DNA of 10,487 bases from SOKP01 sp048887165. GTDB taxonomy: Archaea > Asgardarchaeota > Lokiarchaeia > Sigyniarchaeales > SOKP01. The position numbers and the translations under genes are program-made. The notes below the pieces were generated by a model, which was given only the letters and a program-made list of their open reading frames with translations, was not told the origin of the DNA and did not search any database. Positions 1-6,923 of this stretch are shown piece after piece; within the stretch, counting starts at the first letter, position 1, and each line of letters opens with the position of its first letter. Location of the stretch: positions 1 to 10,487 of the forward strand of contig JBHLJZ010000122.1 of assembly GCA_048887165.1 (NCBI GenBank), written 5' to 3'.

Positions 1-372
1 GATTTATCAGTGGGACTTGAACACTTTCGAACTACTGTGGCACAAGGTATTGAAATTATTGAAGGTTTAAGAGGCCATACTTCTGGATTATGTGTTCCTA
101 CTTTTGTAGTTGATGCTCCAGGTGGAGGTGGTAAAATACCTGTAATGCCCGACTATACTATCTCTCAAGGTAATCAACGTGTAGTTTTAAGGAACTTTGA
201 AGGTGTAATTACAACCTATGAAGAACCAACTGACTATATTCCAGGTTGCAGGTGTGAAGAAGGTGAAGATCTACCTCTGGTTGGAGTTGCAGCACTTCTA
301 CATGGTAAAAAGATTACTATTGAACCAGAGGAATTGAAGAGAAAATTAAGAAGAAAGAAACTTACCAAATAA
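1..372 (+). CDS. kamA: Lysine 2,3-aminomutase, C-terminal part (5' end outside window)
   Basis: This is the last 123 codons of a radical-SAM, PLP-dependent aminomutase that converts L-lysine to L-beta-lysine in the cytoplasm. The frame is open from base 1, so the start lies upstream; the GTG at 10 is internal. The PLP-lysine motif PGGGGK is at codons 40-45 (Lys at 133-135, equivalent to Lys337 of the clostridial enzyme). Counting from it, the Asp at codon 38 matches Asp330 and the Asp at codon 1 matches Asp293. Both bind the side-chain amine of lysine and are replaced in glutamate 2,3-aminomutase, so lysine is the likely substrate. The zinc site keeps CxC (codons 83 and 85, matching Cys375 and Cys377), but the position of Cys380 is Gly. 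The tail is rich in Lys and Arg. Beta-lysine can also feed osmolyte synthesis, but kamDE downstream argues for fermentation. The family call is very secure. Confidence 0.96.
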   Translation, partial: DLSVGLEHFRTTVAQGIEIIEGLRGHTSGLCVPTFVVDAPGGGGKIPVMPDYTISQGNQRVVLRNFEGVITTYEEPTDYIPGCRCEEGEDLPLVGVAALLHGKKITIEPEELKRKLRRKKLTK

Positions 373-376
373 TTAC

Positions 377-383
377 TTTTTTT
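377..383 (+). terminator. Oligo-T terminator after kamA
   Basis: A run of seven T begins four bases after the kamA stop codon. No hairpin precedes it, which fits archaeal intrinsic termination at U-runs. It suggests that kamA transcripts mostly end here and that the next gene has its own promoter. Confidence 0.45.
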
Positions 384-400
384 GACTTAATCTAATTTTG

Positions 401-437
401 TTTTAAAATTTTTAAAATATTAAAACAAAGTACATTT
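401..437 (+). promoter_or_regulatory. Probable archaeal promoter for the exported-protein gene
   Basis: Two TATA-like stretches, TTTTAAAATT at 401-410 and TTTAAAATAT at 411-420, lie about 18-37 bases before the ATG at 438. No Shine-Dalgarno motif precedes that ATG. The layout suits a TATA-driven, leaderless or very short-leader transcript. The whole spacer is AT-rich, so the exact box is uncertain. Confidence 0.4.
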
Positions 438-2501
438 ATGAAAAAATCTATAAAAAAACATTTAAAAGTATCATTAATAATCTTAATAATATTCGTTATA
501 CCATCGATAACATTATTCAATTTCAGCAATAAAGTTCAAATCTTTATAAATCCAAATTTAGATAGATATCTCCTTCCAATTAACTCATTTAACGCTTCAT
601 TAGAATTTCAGCAAAGACAACAAGTATATTTGGACACCAGTAACAGCAGTAATGGTCTTAATGCTCAAGCAACTCGAGTTTATCTTGGATTAGCCGTTTA
701 TGAGCCCGTTATTCAAGAGGCTCTTGATAAAGTGAATAGTAGGGAAGATACTTCTGATTTTGATATGAATGCGTTACTACGGATAATGTATTTTAACAAA
801 GATACAGGTGTGCTTAGCGTTTCTTTGGAATCTCAAATAAAAGATGCTATACTCAATTTTAAGTACTGGTATACTGAGCCGAACGAAGATGCCATGAGAA
901 TGTGGACTGAAAATCACATGATCCTTTTCCATACTGCCGAGTTACTAGCCGGTCAATTGTATGATAATGAAACATTTATTAATTCAGGTATGAACGGAAC
1001 TGATCATATTGCCCAGGCTCTTCCTTTAGTTAATAGATGGATTGAGTGGAGAGCACGATTTGGTTTTTCAGAGTGGCATTCAAATATCTACTTCAATTAT
1101 GATTTAATAGCTTTATTAAATTTAGTTGAATTTGCTCAAGATAACGATACTGCCACGAAGGCTGCGATGTTAGTGGATATTATTGGTTTTGATTTTGCTA
1201 ATAATTTTTATAAAGGTAGATATGCTACAACTCATGGGCGAACTGAAGATAATAGACAAATGGGGACATCTATATACGATTTTCCTAGAGAAAACCCTGG
1301 TGAGACCGCGTGGGTAATGCTTGGTATTGGAAATCATGATCCAACATCTAGTAATAATGGAGCCTCTGTCTTTCTTGCTACCAGTAAAAAATATGTTCCG
1401 CCCCCTATTTTAGAAGATATAGCAGCTAATGCCACATTGTATAACCTTCATAAAGAGAAAAATAGTATTAGCATCGAAGATGGCCCTTCTTATGGTATTG
1501 GTTACAATTCTGAGGATGATCTGATGTTCTGGTGGCCAATGTCTGCCCGAGCTGTATCACCAATAATGGAACCTTCCTTAGCTTTGACTAGACAATACGA
1601 TCTTGATTTAGATTTAATTTATAATGATGAATTGCTAGTAGATCTCTTAAAAATTGGCGCTACGATTTATGGTACTTCCCTTAATGGTTTTTGTGAAAAA
1701 GTAAAAGCTGTGACTCAAGGAGCATGCTTGGAGAGTGTTAATACGTATACTTATCGAACACCTTATTATCAACTTTCAGGTGCTCAAGACTACCATAAAG
1801 GATTTGCAGGATTACAGGAGCATATATGGCAAGCAAGTATAGATAACTATGCTGTTGTTTATACTTGTTCTCCAGGAGGTGTTTCAGAACAAAAATTTAC
1901 GGGCGGTTGGAAACCACGTGCTACACTACATAAAAATGTGGGAATTATACAATATGATCGTCTAGCTCAACCATTATTATTAGAAGTAGTCTTTATATAT
2001 CTTGGTTTAAAGTCATACAATCTTGCTTATTTCCCACGATGGGCTTTTGATATGGTGATCAAACAAGGCAAATGGACTTTTGGTGCGAGAGGTAATGGAT
2101 ATGTTGCCTTATACTCATATGAGCCTACAAGATGGAGATCAAATCATGAACTCAGAGCTTTTGGCAAGAAAAATACTTGGATTGTCGAATTAGGTAGTAT
2201 CGAAGATTATGGATCATTCCAAAACTTCACATCATCAATTCTATCGACAAAAATAAAGATTGTTCCCAAATCAATCGGTTTCTCTGTTCAATATCATTCT
2301 CCTCTACAAGGGAAAGTTGAAGTTTCTTGGGATGGGCCAATGAAAGTGAATGGTCAAGAAGTCGATTTAGGAGACTATCCAAGATTTGATAATAATTATT
2401 GTTATCAAGAATTTAATACAATGAAAACAATCATTCAATTCGAAAATCAAACATTGGAGCTACATTTTGATAATGCAACAAGATTATATTATACAACTTA
2501 A
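438..2501 (+). CDS. Exported or membrane-anchored large protein, possible alpha/alpha-toroid plus beta-sandwich
   Basis: I do not recognise a named family. The 687-residue product starts with a basic stretch (KKSIKKHLK) and one hydrophobic helix at about residues 11-28, so it is either a signal anchor or an uncleaved signal peptide, with the rest outside the cell. Residues 80-420 look helical and rich in aromatics, with a conserved-looking WTENH at 156-160 followed by HTAELLAGQ (165-173). Residues 436-480 contain YRTPYYQLSGAQDYHKG and QEHIWQAS, reminiscent of uncharacterised bacterial proteins with a heparinase/polysaccharide-lyase-like layout. Residues 545-687 look beta-rich (FGARGNGYVALYS at 548-560). 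Four Cys at 419, 430, 477 and 655 could form disulfides. A role in polysaccharide or glycan breakdown is only inference. The gene is followed 25 bases later by a membrane-protein gene and is probably cotranscribed with it. Confidence 0.8.
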   Translation: MKKSIKKHLKVSLIILIIFVIPSITLFNFSNKVQIFINPNLDRYLLPINSFNASLEFQQRQQVYLDTSNSSNGLNAQATRVYLGLAVYEPVIQEALDKVNSREDTSDFDMNALLRIMYFNKDTGVLSVSLESQIKDAILNFKYWYTEPNEDAMRMWTENHMILFHTAELLAGQLYDNETFINSGMNGTDHIAQALPLVNRWIEWRARFGFSEWHSNIYFNYDLIALLNLVEFAQDNDTATKAAMLVDIIGFDFANNFYKGRYATTHGRTEDNRQMGTSIYDFPRENPGETAWVMLGIGNHDPTSSNNGASVFLATSKKYVPPPILEDIAANATLYNLHKEKNSISIEDGPSYGIGYNSEDDLMFWWPMSARAVSPIMEPSLALTRQYDLDLDLIYNDELLVDLLKIGATIYGTSLNGFCEKVKAVTQGACLESVNTYTYRTPYYQLSGAQDYHKGFAGLQEHIWQASIDNYAVVYTCSPGGVSEQKFTGGWKPRATLHKNVGIIQYDRLAQPLLLEVVFIYLGLKSYNLAYFPRWAFDMVIKQGKWTFGARGNGYVALYSYEPTRWRSNHELRAFGKKNTWIVELGSIEDYGSFQNFTSSILSTKIKIVPKSIGFSVQYHSPLQGKVEVSWDGPMKVNGQEVDLGDYPRFDNNYCYQEFNTMKTIIQFENQTLELHFDNATRLYYTT

Positions 2502-2517
2502 ATTAAATTACCACAAA

Positions 2518-2522
2518 GTGAG
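2518..2522 (+). promoter_or_regulatory. Shine-Dalgarno-like GTGAG that decides the start at 2527
   Basis: GTGAG matches part of the archaeal anti-SD complement (GGAGGTGA) and ends four bases before the ATG at 2527. It favours that start over the upstream in-frame TTG at 2467, which would lie inside the preceding gene and has no such motif. Confidence 0.5.
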
Positions 2523-2526
2523 AGAT

Positions 2527-3387
2527 ATGAAAATAAAAGAAATAATAATCGCCCTAAAACCCGTAAATTGGTTTAAAGGTGCCTTTATGGTATTAATCGG
2601 AATCCTAAATACTCGACTTCTCTTAGGTATAGGTAGAGTTGCAAACAATATTTTTATTGGACTACCAACATATTTTTTAATTTCGATATCAATGATGTTA
2701 ACGGTATTAATCTTCAAGATTTCAAGTGAATCTTCTGAGAATACACTTAAAAATGTTAGAAGGATTGGATTCTTTCTTGGAATTACCTATTTGATTAGCT
2801 ATAGTCTATCAATCTATTATGTTATTGTATTAAACCTGAATTACCTTAGTTTATTTATTGTGGCTCTAATTGGAGTTTTCTTGCTCATTTCAATTTACTA
2901 CAAGAGAGACTGGGAGAAAAAGAGTCTCTTAGTGCATGTAATTGAAAGTTTATCATATTCATTCGGTATTATCTATGGAGGAGTTCTTAATACACTAATG
3001 ATACCAATATATATCTATTTGTTTTTTGCAGCGGCATTTTTAACGCAATTTTGTAAGGATATTATAACTAGTTATAAATATGTAGCTAAAGACAGAGTAA
3101 AGAATGAACTCTCTTTTCCAATCACTTTTGGTATTCAAAAAACACAACAAGTAGCATTCATACTTGAACTGATCATAATTCTTTCATTACTACTTCCACT
3201 ATTTATTGATATATATAATGCAATAATGTATCTTATTCCAATGATTTTCATGTTGGTCATTTTCGGTGTTATTTCATTTCTAACATTAAAACTAGATTTA
3301 GAACATAAATACCGACGATTTATGAATCTATTGTTCAAAGCAGGAATATTTTTTGAAATTTTAGCATTCATTTTAGCAAGTTTTTAA
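2527..3387 (+). CDS. UbiA-like polytopic membrane protein, first Asp motif absent
   Basis: The product has 286 residues and about eight or nine hydrophobic segments, so it is an integral membrane protein. The N-terminus (ALKPVNWFKG, residues 9-18) and the stretch KDII...KDR...FPITFG (177-202) resemble the start and the second Asp-rich region of UbiA prenyltransferases, the family that includes the archaeal lipid enzyme DGGGP synthase. The first metal/diphosphate motif, NDxxDxxxD after the second helix, is missing; that loop reads SSESSENT (67-74). The second motif keeps only Asp178 and Asp189, eleven residues apart and not in the usual DxxxD spacing. Prenyl transfer is therefore doubtful; it may be a diverged or non-catalytic paralogue. 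ATG 2527 was chosen over TTG 2467 because of the Shine-Dalgarno match and because it avoids overlap with the upstream gene. Membrane location is secure; the family call is moderate. Confidence 0.7.
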   Translation: MKIKEIIIALKPVNWFKGAFMVLIGILNTRLLLGIGRVANNIFIGLPTYFLISISMMLTVLIFKISSESSENTLKNVRRIGFFLGITYLISYSLSIYYVIVLNLNYLSLFIVALIGVFLLISIYYKRDWEKKSLLVHVIESLSYSFGIIYGGVLNTLMIPIYIYLFFAAAFLTQFCKDIITSYKYVAKDRVKNELSFPITFGIQKTQQVAFILELIIILSLLLPLFIDIYNAIMYLIPMIFMLVIFGVISFLTLKLDLEHKYRRFMNLLFKAGIFFEILAFILASF

Positions 3388-3397
3388 TTTTTTTTTT
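3388..3397 (+). terminator. Oligo-T terminator after the UbiA-like gene
   Basis: Ten T in a row start directly after the TAA stop, followed by another T-rich stretch up to about 3406. This is a strong archaeal U-run terminator candidate and separates the membrane-protein pair from the kamB-D-E genes. Confidence 0.6.
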
Positions 3398-3414
3398 CTT
3401 ATTTTATCCCTAAA

Positions 3415-3455
3415 CAAATTAAATTATTGAAAACTCAATTATAATAGAGAAATAA
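3415..3455 (+). promoter_or_regulatory. Probable promoter of the kamB-kamD-kamE unit
   Basis: An AT-rich box (TTAAATTA at 3419-3426) lies about 30-37 bases before the ATG at 3456, and no clear Shine-Dalgarno motif is present. It follows a strong T-run, which supports new initiation here. The exact TATA box cannot be fixed by eye. Confidence 0.35.
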
Positions 3456-4493
3456 ATGGATTCAAGATCAGATTTTTTCAGTAGACTTAATAAATTTAAG
3501 GTAATTTCTATCATCGGACTCGCTAAGAATGTTAGTAAGACTACTACTTTAAATCATATTATTAAATACCTACAAGCAAATCATATTATTGGCTTAACAT
3601 CTATAGGGAGAGATGGTGAAAAGTATGATGTTATAACTCAGTTACCTAAACCTCGAATACATATTAATAAAGACGTTTATGTGGTAACAGCCGAACAATG
3701 TTCAAAAGACAGCGAGATAGAAATGGATTTAGTAAAAAAGACTGGTTTTAATACACCTTTAGGCGAAGTAATGATATTCAAAACGCGAGGTTCTGGTTTA
3801 ATTGAATTAGCTGGTCCTTCTATAAATGCACATATCTCAGAAATTATCAAAGATCTATTCGATTTAAAATGCGACATTGTTTTAATTGACGGTGCGTTTG
3901 ATAGGAACTCTTATGCTACTCCAACGATATCTGATGCTACTATAATTTCTACTGGAGCTTCTGTTTCGGAGGATATTCATCAAGTAATTTCTATTACTGA
4001 CCATACGGTTAAAATTCTAAACTTAGAACGTGAAAATAATGAAGAAATCATTAATAAATCAAAAGAAATTATTAATAAGGCAAAAATTGGATTTATAAGA
4101 AAAGACAATTCTATAAAGATCTTAGATTTGTTAACAGCATTAGGTTCAGCGAAAGAAATTAATCAATATTTAACTGAAAATGTTAAATATATAGTAATAA
4201 ATGGTTCGGTAACAGATCAACTCTTAGAAAGCTTAACGAAATCAATTAAAAAATACAAAAGTATTACAATTTTAGTCGAAGATGCCACTAAATTATTTAT
4301 CAGCCAAAAAACATTTTACAAGTTTAAGAAAAGTAGTGGAAAAATAAAAGTTTTAAACCCAATCAAAATTATTGCTATTACTGTAAATCCTACTTCTCCA
4401 AATGGAAAGAATTTTGATAAAAAACACTTTTTAGAATTATTAAAAGAAAAGATTACAATTCCAATTTATGATCTTGGACCTAGTGAATATTGA
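3456..4493 (+). CDS. kamB: KamB-like P-loop protein, putative lysine 5,6-aminomutase reactivase subunit
   Basis: This 345-residue protein matches the P-loop protein usually encoded between kamA and kamD in lysine-fermenting bacteria, which is annotated as a reactivase subunit for the B12-dependent 5,6-aminomutase. Residues 16-32 form beta-strand plus P-loop, GLAKNVSKTTTLN, where family members usually read GLAKNxGKT. Here the glycine before the catalytic Lys28 is Ser27. A GRDGE motif is at 51-55, and a Walker-B-like strand DIVLIDGAFDR is at 140-150. Residues 196-210 hold two near-copies of EIINK. The C-terminal third contains NPTSPNG (311-317) and a likely second alpha/beta domain. The MutS-like partner KamC, normally adjacent, is absent. 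The gene sits 31 bases before kamD and is likely cotranscribed with it. Family assignment rests on motifs and context. Confidence 0.72.
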   Translation: MDSRSDFFSRLNKFKVISIIGLAKNVSKTTTLNHIIKYLQANHIIGLTSIGRDGEKYDVITQLPKPRIHINKDVYVVTAEQCSKDSEIEMDLVKKTGFNTPLGEVMIFKTRGSGLIELAGPSINAHISEIIKDLFDLKCDIVLIDGAFDRNSYATPTISDATIISTGASVSEDIHQVISITDHTVKILNLERENNEEIINKSKEIINKAKIGFIRKDNSIKILDLLTALGSAKEINQYLTENVKYIVINGSVTDQLLESLTKSIKKYKSITILVEDATKLFISQKTFYKFKKSSGKIKVLNPIKIIAITVNPTSPNGKNFDKKHFLELLKEKITIPIYDLGPSEY

Positions 4494-4524
4494 AATATAA
4501 ATGAATTGAGAAAAGAAAGATATT

Positions 4525-6114
4525 ATGAAAGAAAAAGAACTTACTTTTAAGAGTAAAATAAATTTAGATCTTACTTTAGTTGAGAAAGCAAGGGAGATTG
4601 CTAAAAAGATTGCAATAGATACACAAGAATTTATTAACAAACATACTACTATAACAATTGAAAGAACCGTCTGTAGATTACTTGGTATTGATGATGTTGA
4701 TGAGTTTGGTGTGCCACTTCCTAATATAGTAGTAGATAATATACTAGAAGGAAACAACCTTGGATTAGGAGCTGCTATTTTTATTGGAAATGCTATTATT
4801 CATACTAACTTATCAACACAAGAAATAGCAGAAGAAGTTTCAAAAGAAGAATTGGATCTTAATAAAATTCCATTAAAGGATTTAACCGAAATAAAATCTA
4901 TTATAGATCCTATAGTTAAAGAAACATTAGAAAGAATTCAATCTAATAAAAAAAAGAGAGAACAATTAATTAAAAAATATGGCGATAAACCAGGGCCTTT
5001 AATTTATGTAATTGTCGCTACTGGAAATATTTATGAAGACATTATCCAAGCAAAAGCAGCAGCGAAACAAGGGGCTGATATCATCGCCGTGATAAGATCA
5101 ACAGGGCAAAGCCTCTTAGATTATGTCCCATATGGAGCTACAACCGAAGGATATGGTGGAACCTATGCTACTCAAGAAAATTTTAAACTTATGAGAAAAG
5201 CTTTAGATGAAGTTGGAGAAGAATTAGGACGATATATAAGATTAACTAATTACTGTTCAGGTTTGTGCATGCCAGAAATAGCAGCCATGGGTGCATTTGA
5301 AAGATTAGATGTAATGTTAAATGATTCTTTATATGGTATATTATTCAGAGATATTAATATGAAAAGAACAATAATTGATCAATACTTCTCTAGGATGATA
5401 AATGCCTATGCTGGGGTAATCATCAATACAGGAGAAGATAATTATCTAACTACTGCTGATGCTTATGAGGAAGCTCATACTGTTCTTGCTTCTCAATTTA
5501 TGAATGAGCAATTTGCTTTACTTGCTGGTTTAAAAGAAGAGCAAATGGGATTAGGTCACGCTTTTGAGATGAACCCTAATTTAGAGAATGGATTTTTATT
5601 TGAATTAGCCCAGGCTCAGATGACACGTGAAATATTTCCAAAGGCACCATTGAAATATATGCCTCCTACAAAATATATGACAGGAAATATCTTTAAAGGA
5701 CATGTTCAAGATGCTTTATTTAACATTATAACAATAATGACAAACCAAAGAATCCACTTACTTGGTATGCTTACAGAGGCGATTCATACTCCCTTTATGA
5801 GTGATAGAGCTTTATCTATAGAAAATGCACGGTATATTTTTAGTAATATGCATTCAATTAGCGATGAAATTATGTTTAAAAAAGGGGGTATAATGGAAAA
5901 AAGAGTAAATGAAGTTCTAGATAAAGCATACAGCTTGTTAAAGGATATAGAAAAACAAGGATTATTTAAAACAATAGAGAAAGGGATTTTTGCTAATATT
6001 AAAAGGCCTATTAATGGTGGAAAAGGATTAGAAGGTGTGACAAAAAAACAAAAAGATTATTATAATCCTTTTATTGAATTAATGCTAAAAGAATTAAAAA
6101 GAGGAGTTCTCTAA
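4525..6114 (+). CDS. kamD: Lysine 5,6-aminomutase alpha subunit
   Basis: This is the large, TIM-barrel subunit of the adenosylcobalamin- and PLP-dependent mutase that converts L-beta-lysine to 3,5-diaminohexanoate (and D-lysine to 2,5-diaminohexanoate). Its 529 residues are close to the normal family length. Highly conserved blocks are visible: VIVATGN (162-168), RSTGQSLLDYVPYGATTEGY (191-210), GGTYATQENF (211-220), TNYCSGLCMPE (241-251), LNDSLYGILFRDINMKRT (265-282) and HTPFMSDRAL near residues 420-430. These surround the PLP and substrate pocket in the solved clostridial enzyme. Its partner KamE begins one base after its stop, and the kamE ribosome site lies inside its last codons. No upstream in-frame start is better than ATG 4525, although its own Shine-Dalgarno signal is weak. 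No odd residue was noticed. Confidence 0.96.
   Translation: MKEKELTFKSKINLDLTLVEKAREIAKKIAIDTQEFINKHTTITIERTVCRLLGIDDVDEFGVPLPNIVVDNILEGNNLGLGAAIFIGNAIIHTNLSTQEIAEEVSKEELDLNKIPLKDLTEIKSIIDPIVKETLERIQSNKKKREQLIKKYGDKPGPLIYVIVATGNIYEDIIQAKAAAKQGADIIAVIRSTGQSLLDYVPYGATTEGYGGTYATQENFKLMRKALDEVGEELGRYIRLTNYCSGLCMPEIAAMGAFERLDVMLNDSLYGILFRDINMKRTIIDQYFSRMINAYAGVIINTGEDNYLTTADAYEEAHTVLASQFMNEQFALLAGLKEEQMGLGHAFEMNPNLENGFLFELAQAQMTREIFPKAPLKYMPPTKYMTGNIFKGHVQDALFNIITIMTNQRIHLLGMLTEAIHTPFMSDRALSIENARYIFSNMHSISDEIMFKKGGIMEKRVNEVLDKAYSLLKDIEKQGLFKTIEKGIFANIKRPINGGKGLEGVTKKQKDYYNPFIELMLKELKRGVL
6101..6106 (+). promoter_or_regulatory. Strong Shine-Dalgarno (GAGGAG) for kamE within kamD
   Basis: GAGGAG ends nine bases before the kamE ATG and overlaps the last codons of kamD. 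With stop and start separated by one base (TAA-A-ATG), this points to translational coupling, which would suit equal synthesis of the two subunits. It is the clearest Shine-Dalgarno in the window. Confidence 0.75.
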
Positions 6115-6115
6115 A

Positions 6116-6889
6116 ATGGGAGGAAGTTTATATTCAAATGAAAAGACATTAGATCTTAAGAAAATCAAACCATACGGAGATACAATGAATGATGGAAAAG
6201 TTCAGGTTAGCTTCACCCTTCCAATTGAAGATGGTGAAAAAGCAATTGAGGCTGCAAAACAATTAGTTGAAAGTATGGGTTTGGAAGATCCTGATGTTGT
6301 GTATCATAACAAGTTAGATAAAGGGTTTACATTTTTCGTTTTATATGGAAATTTAAAACATAGCATTGATTTTACTCAGATAAAGGTTGAATCTATTGAA
6401 ATAGAATTAATGTCTATGGAAGAAATAAACAATTTTATTAATGAAAACATAAAGCGCAAAGTTATTGTTATTGGTGCTACAACTGGAACAGATGCTCATA
6501 CAGTAGGAATCGATGCTATTTTGAATATGAAAGGTTTTGCGGGTCACTATGGTCTTGAAAGATTTGAAATGATCGAAGCACATAACCTAGGAAGTCAAAT
6601 ATCAAATGAAGAGTTTGTGAAAATTGCTATTGAATTAAAGGCAGATGTTTTATTGGTGTCTCAGACTGTAACCCAAAAAAATGCCCATACTAAGAATCTA
6701 ACAAACTTAGTTGAACTTTTAGAAGCAGAAGGAATTCGGGAAAAAGTGATACTTATTTGTGGTGGTCCGAGAATTAGTAATGAACTCGCGAAAGAGCTTG
6801 GTTATGATGCAGGATTTGGACCTGGGACTTATGCTAATATAGTAGCTACTTATTTCATCAAAGAAATCGTTAGACGAAGTAAGGTATAA
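6116..6889 (+). CDS. kamE: Lysine 5,6-aminomutase beta subunit, cobalamin-binding
   Basis: This 257-residue subunit carries the Rossmann-like B12 domain of the mutase. Residues 1-105 form the N-terminal dimerisation region. The base-off/His-on motif DAHTVG is at 126-131, with His128 as the predicted cobalt ligand. Lys139 in NMKG lies eleven residues further on, the same spacing as His133 and Lys144 of the Clostridium sticklandii enzyme, where that lysine holds PLP. The rest of the B12 fold shows SQTVTQKNAH (182-191), CGGPR (215-219) and GFGPGT (233-238). Length and motifs are complete, so the enzyme is predicted active. It pairs with the kamD product just upstream and shares its transcript. 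Confidence 0.96.
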   Translation: MGGSLYSNEKTLDLKKIKPYGDTMNDGKVQVSFTLPIEDGEKAIEAAKQLVESMGLEDPDVVYHNKLDKGFTFFVLYGNLKHSIDFTQIKVESIEIELMSMEEINNFINENIKRKVIVIGATTGTDAHTVGIDAILNMKGFAGHYGLERFEMIEAHNLGSQISNEEFVKIAIELKADVLLVSQTVTQKNAHTKNLTNLVELLEAEGIREKVILICGGPRISNELAKELGYDAGFGPGTYANIVATYFIKEIVRRSKV

Positions 6890-6893
6890 TATA
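6885..6893 (+). promoter_or_regulatory. Possible TATA box for the PHP gene
   Basis: TATAATATA overlaps the kamE stop and ends 30 bases before the ATG at 6924, which has no Shine-Dalgarno before it. The spacing allows a near-leaderless transcript. Read-through from kamE is equally possible, because no U-run separates the genes. Confidence 0.35.
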
Positions 6894-6923
6894 GAACTAA
6901 CCTAAATATCCGTTTTATTTAAT

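Noticed and set aside
2467..2526. In-frame TTG extension of the UbiA-like gene overlapping the upstream gene
   Set aside because: It would add 20 residues with no membrane or family feature, overlaps the preceding gene by 35 bases, and lacks a Shine-Dalgarno; ATG 2527 has one.
2508..2717. Minus-strand open frame of 69 codons
   Set aside because: It lies antisense to the start of the membrane-protein gene, with no recognisable motif; it is a shadow of the plus-strand gene.
3135..3371. Minus-strand open frame of 78 codons
   Set aside because: It lies antisense inside the UbiA-like gene, with no domain or ribosome site.
3677..3877. Minus-strand open frame of 66 codons
   Set aside because: It lies antisense to the conserved kamB-like gene.
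4044..4085. Repeated EIINK codons in the kamB-like gene as a DNA repeat element
   Set aside because: The two copies are short, imperfect and in a low-complexity Lys/Ile/Asn-rich helix; they are ordinary coding sequence.
4440..4757. Minus-strand open frame of 105 codons, hydrophobic and Ser/Ile-rich
   Set aside because: It covers the kamB end and kamD start on the other strand; its apparent hydrophobicity comes from the reverse complement of Lys/Glu-rich coding sequence.
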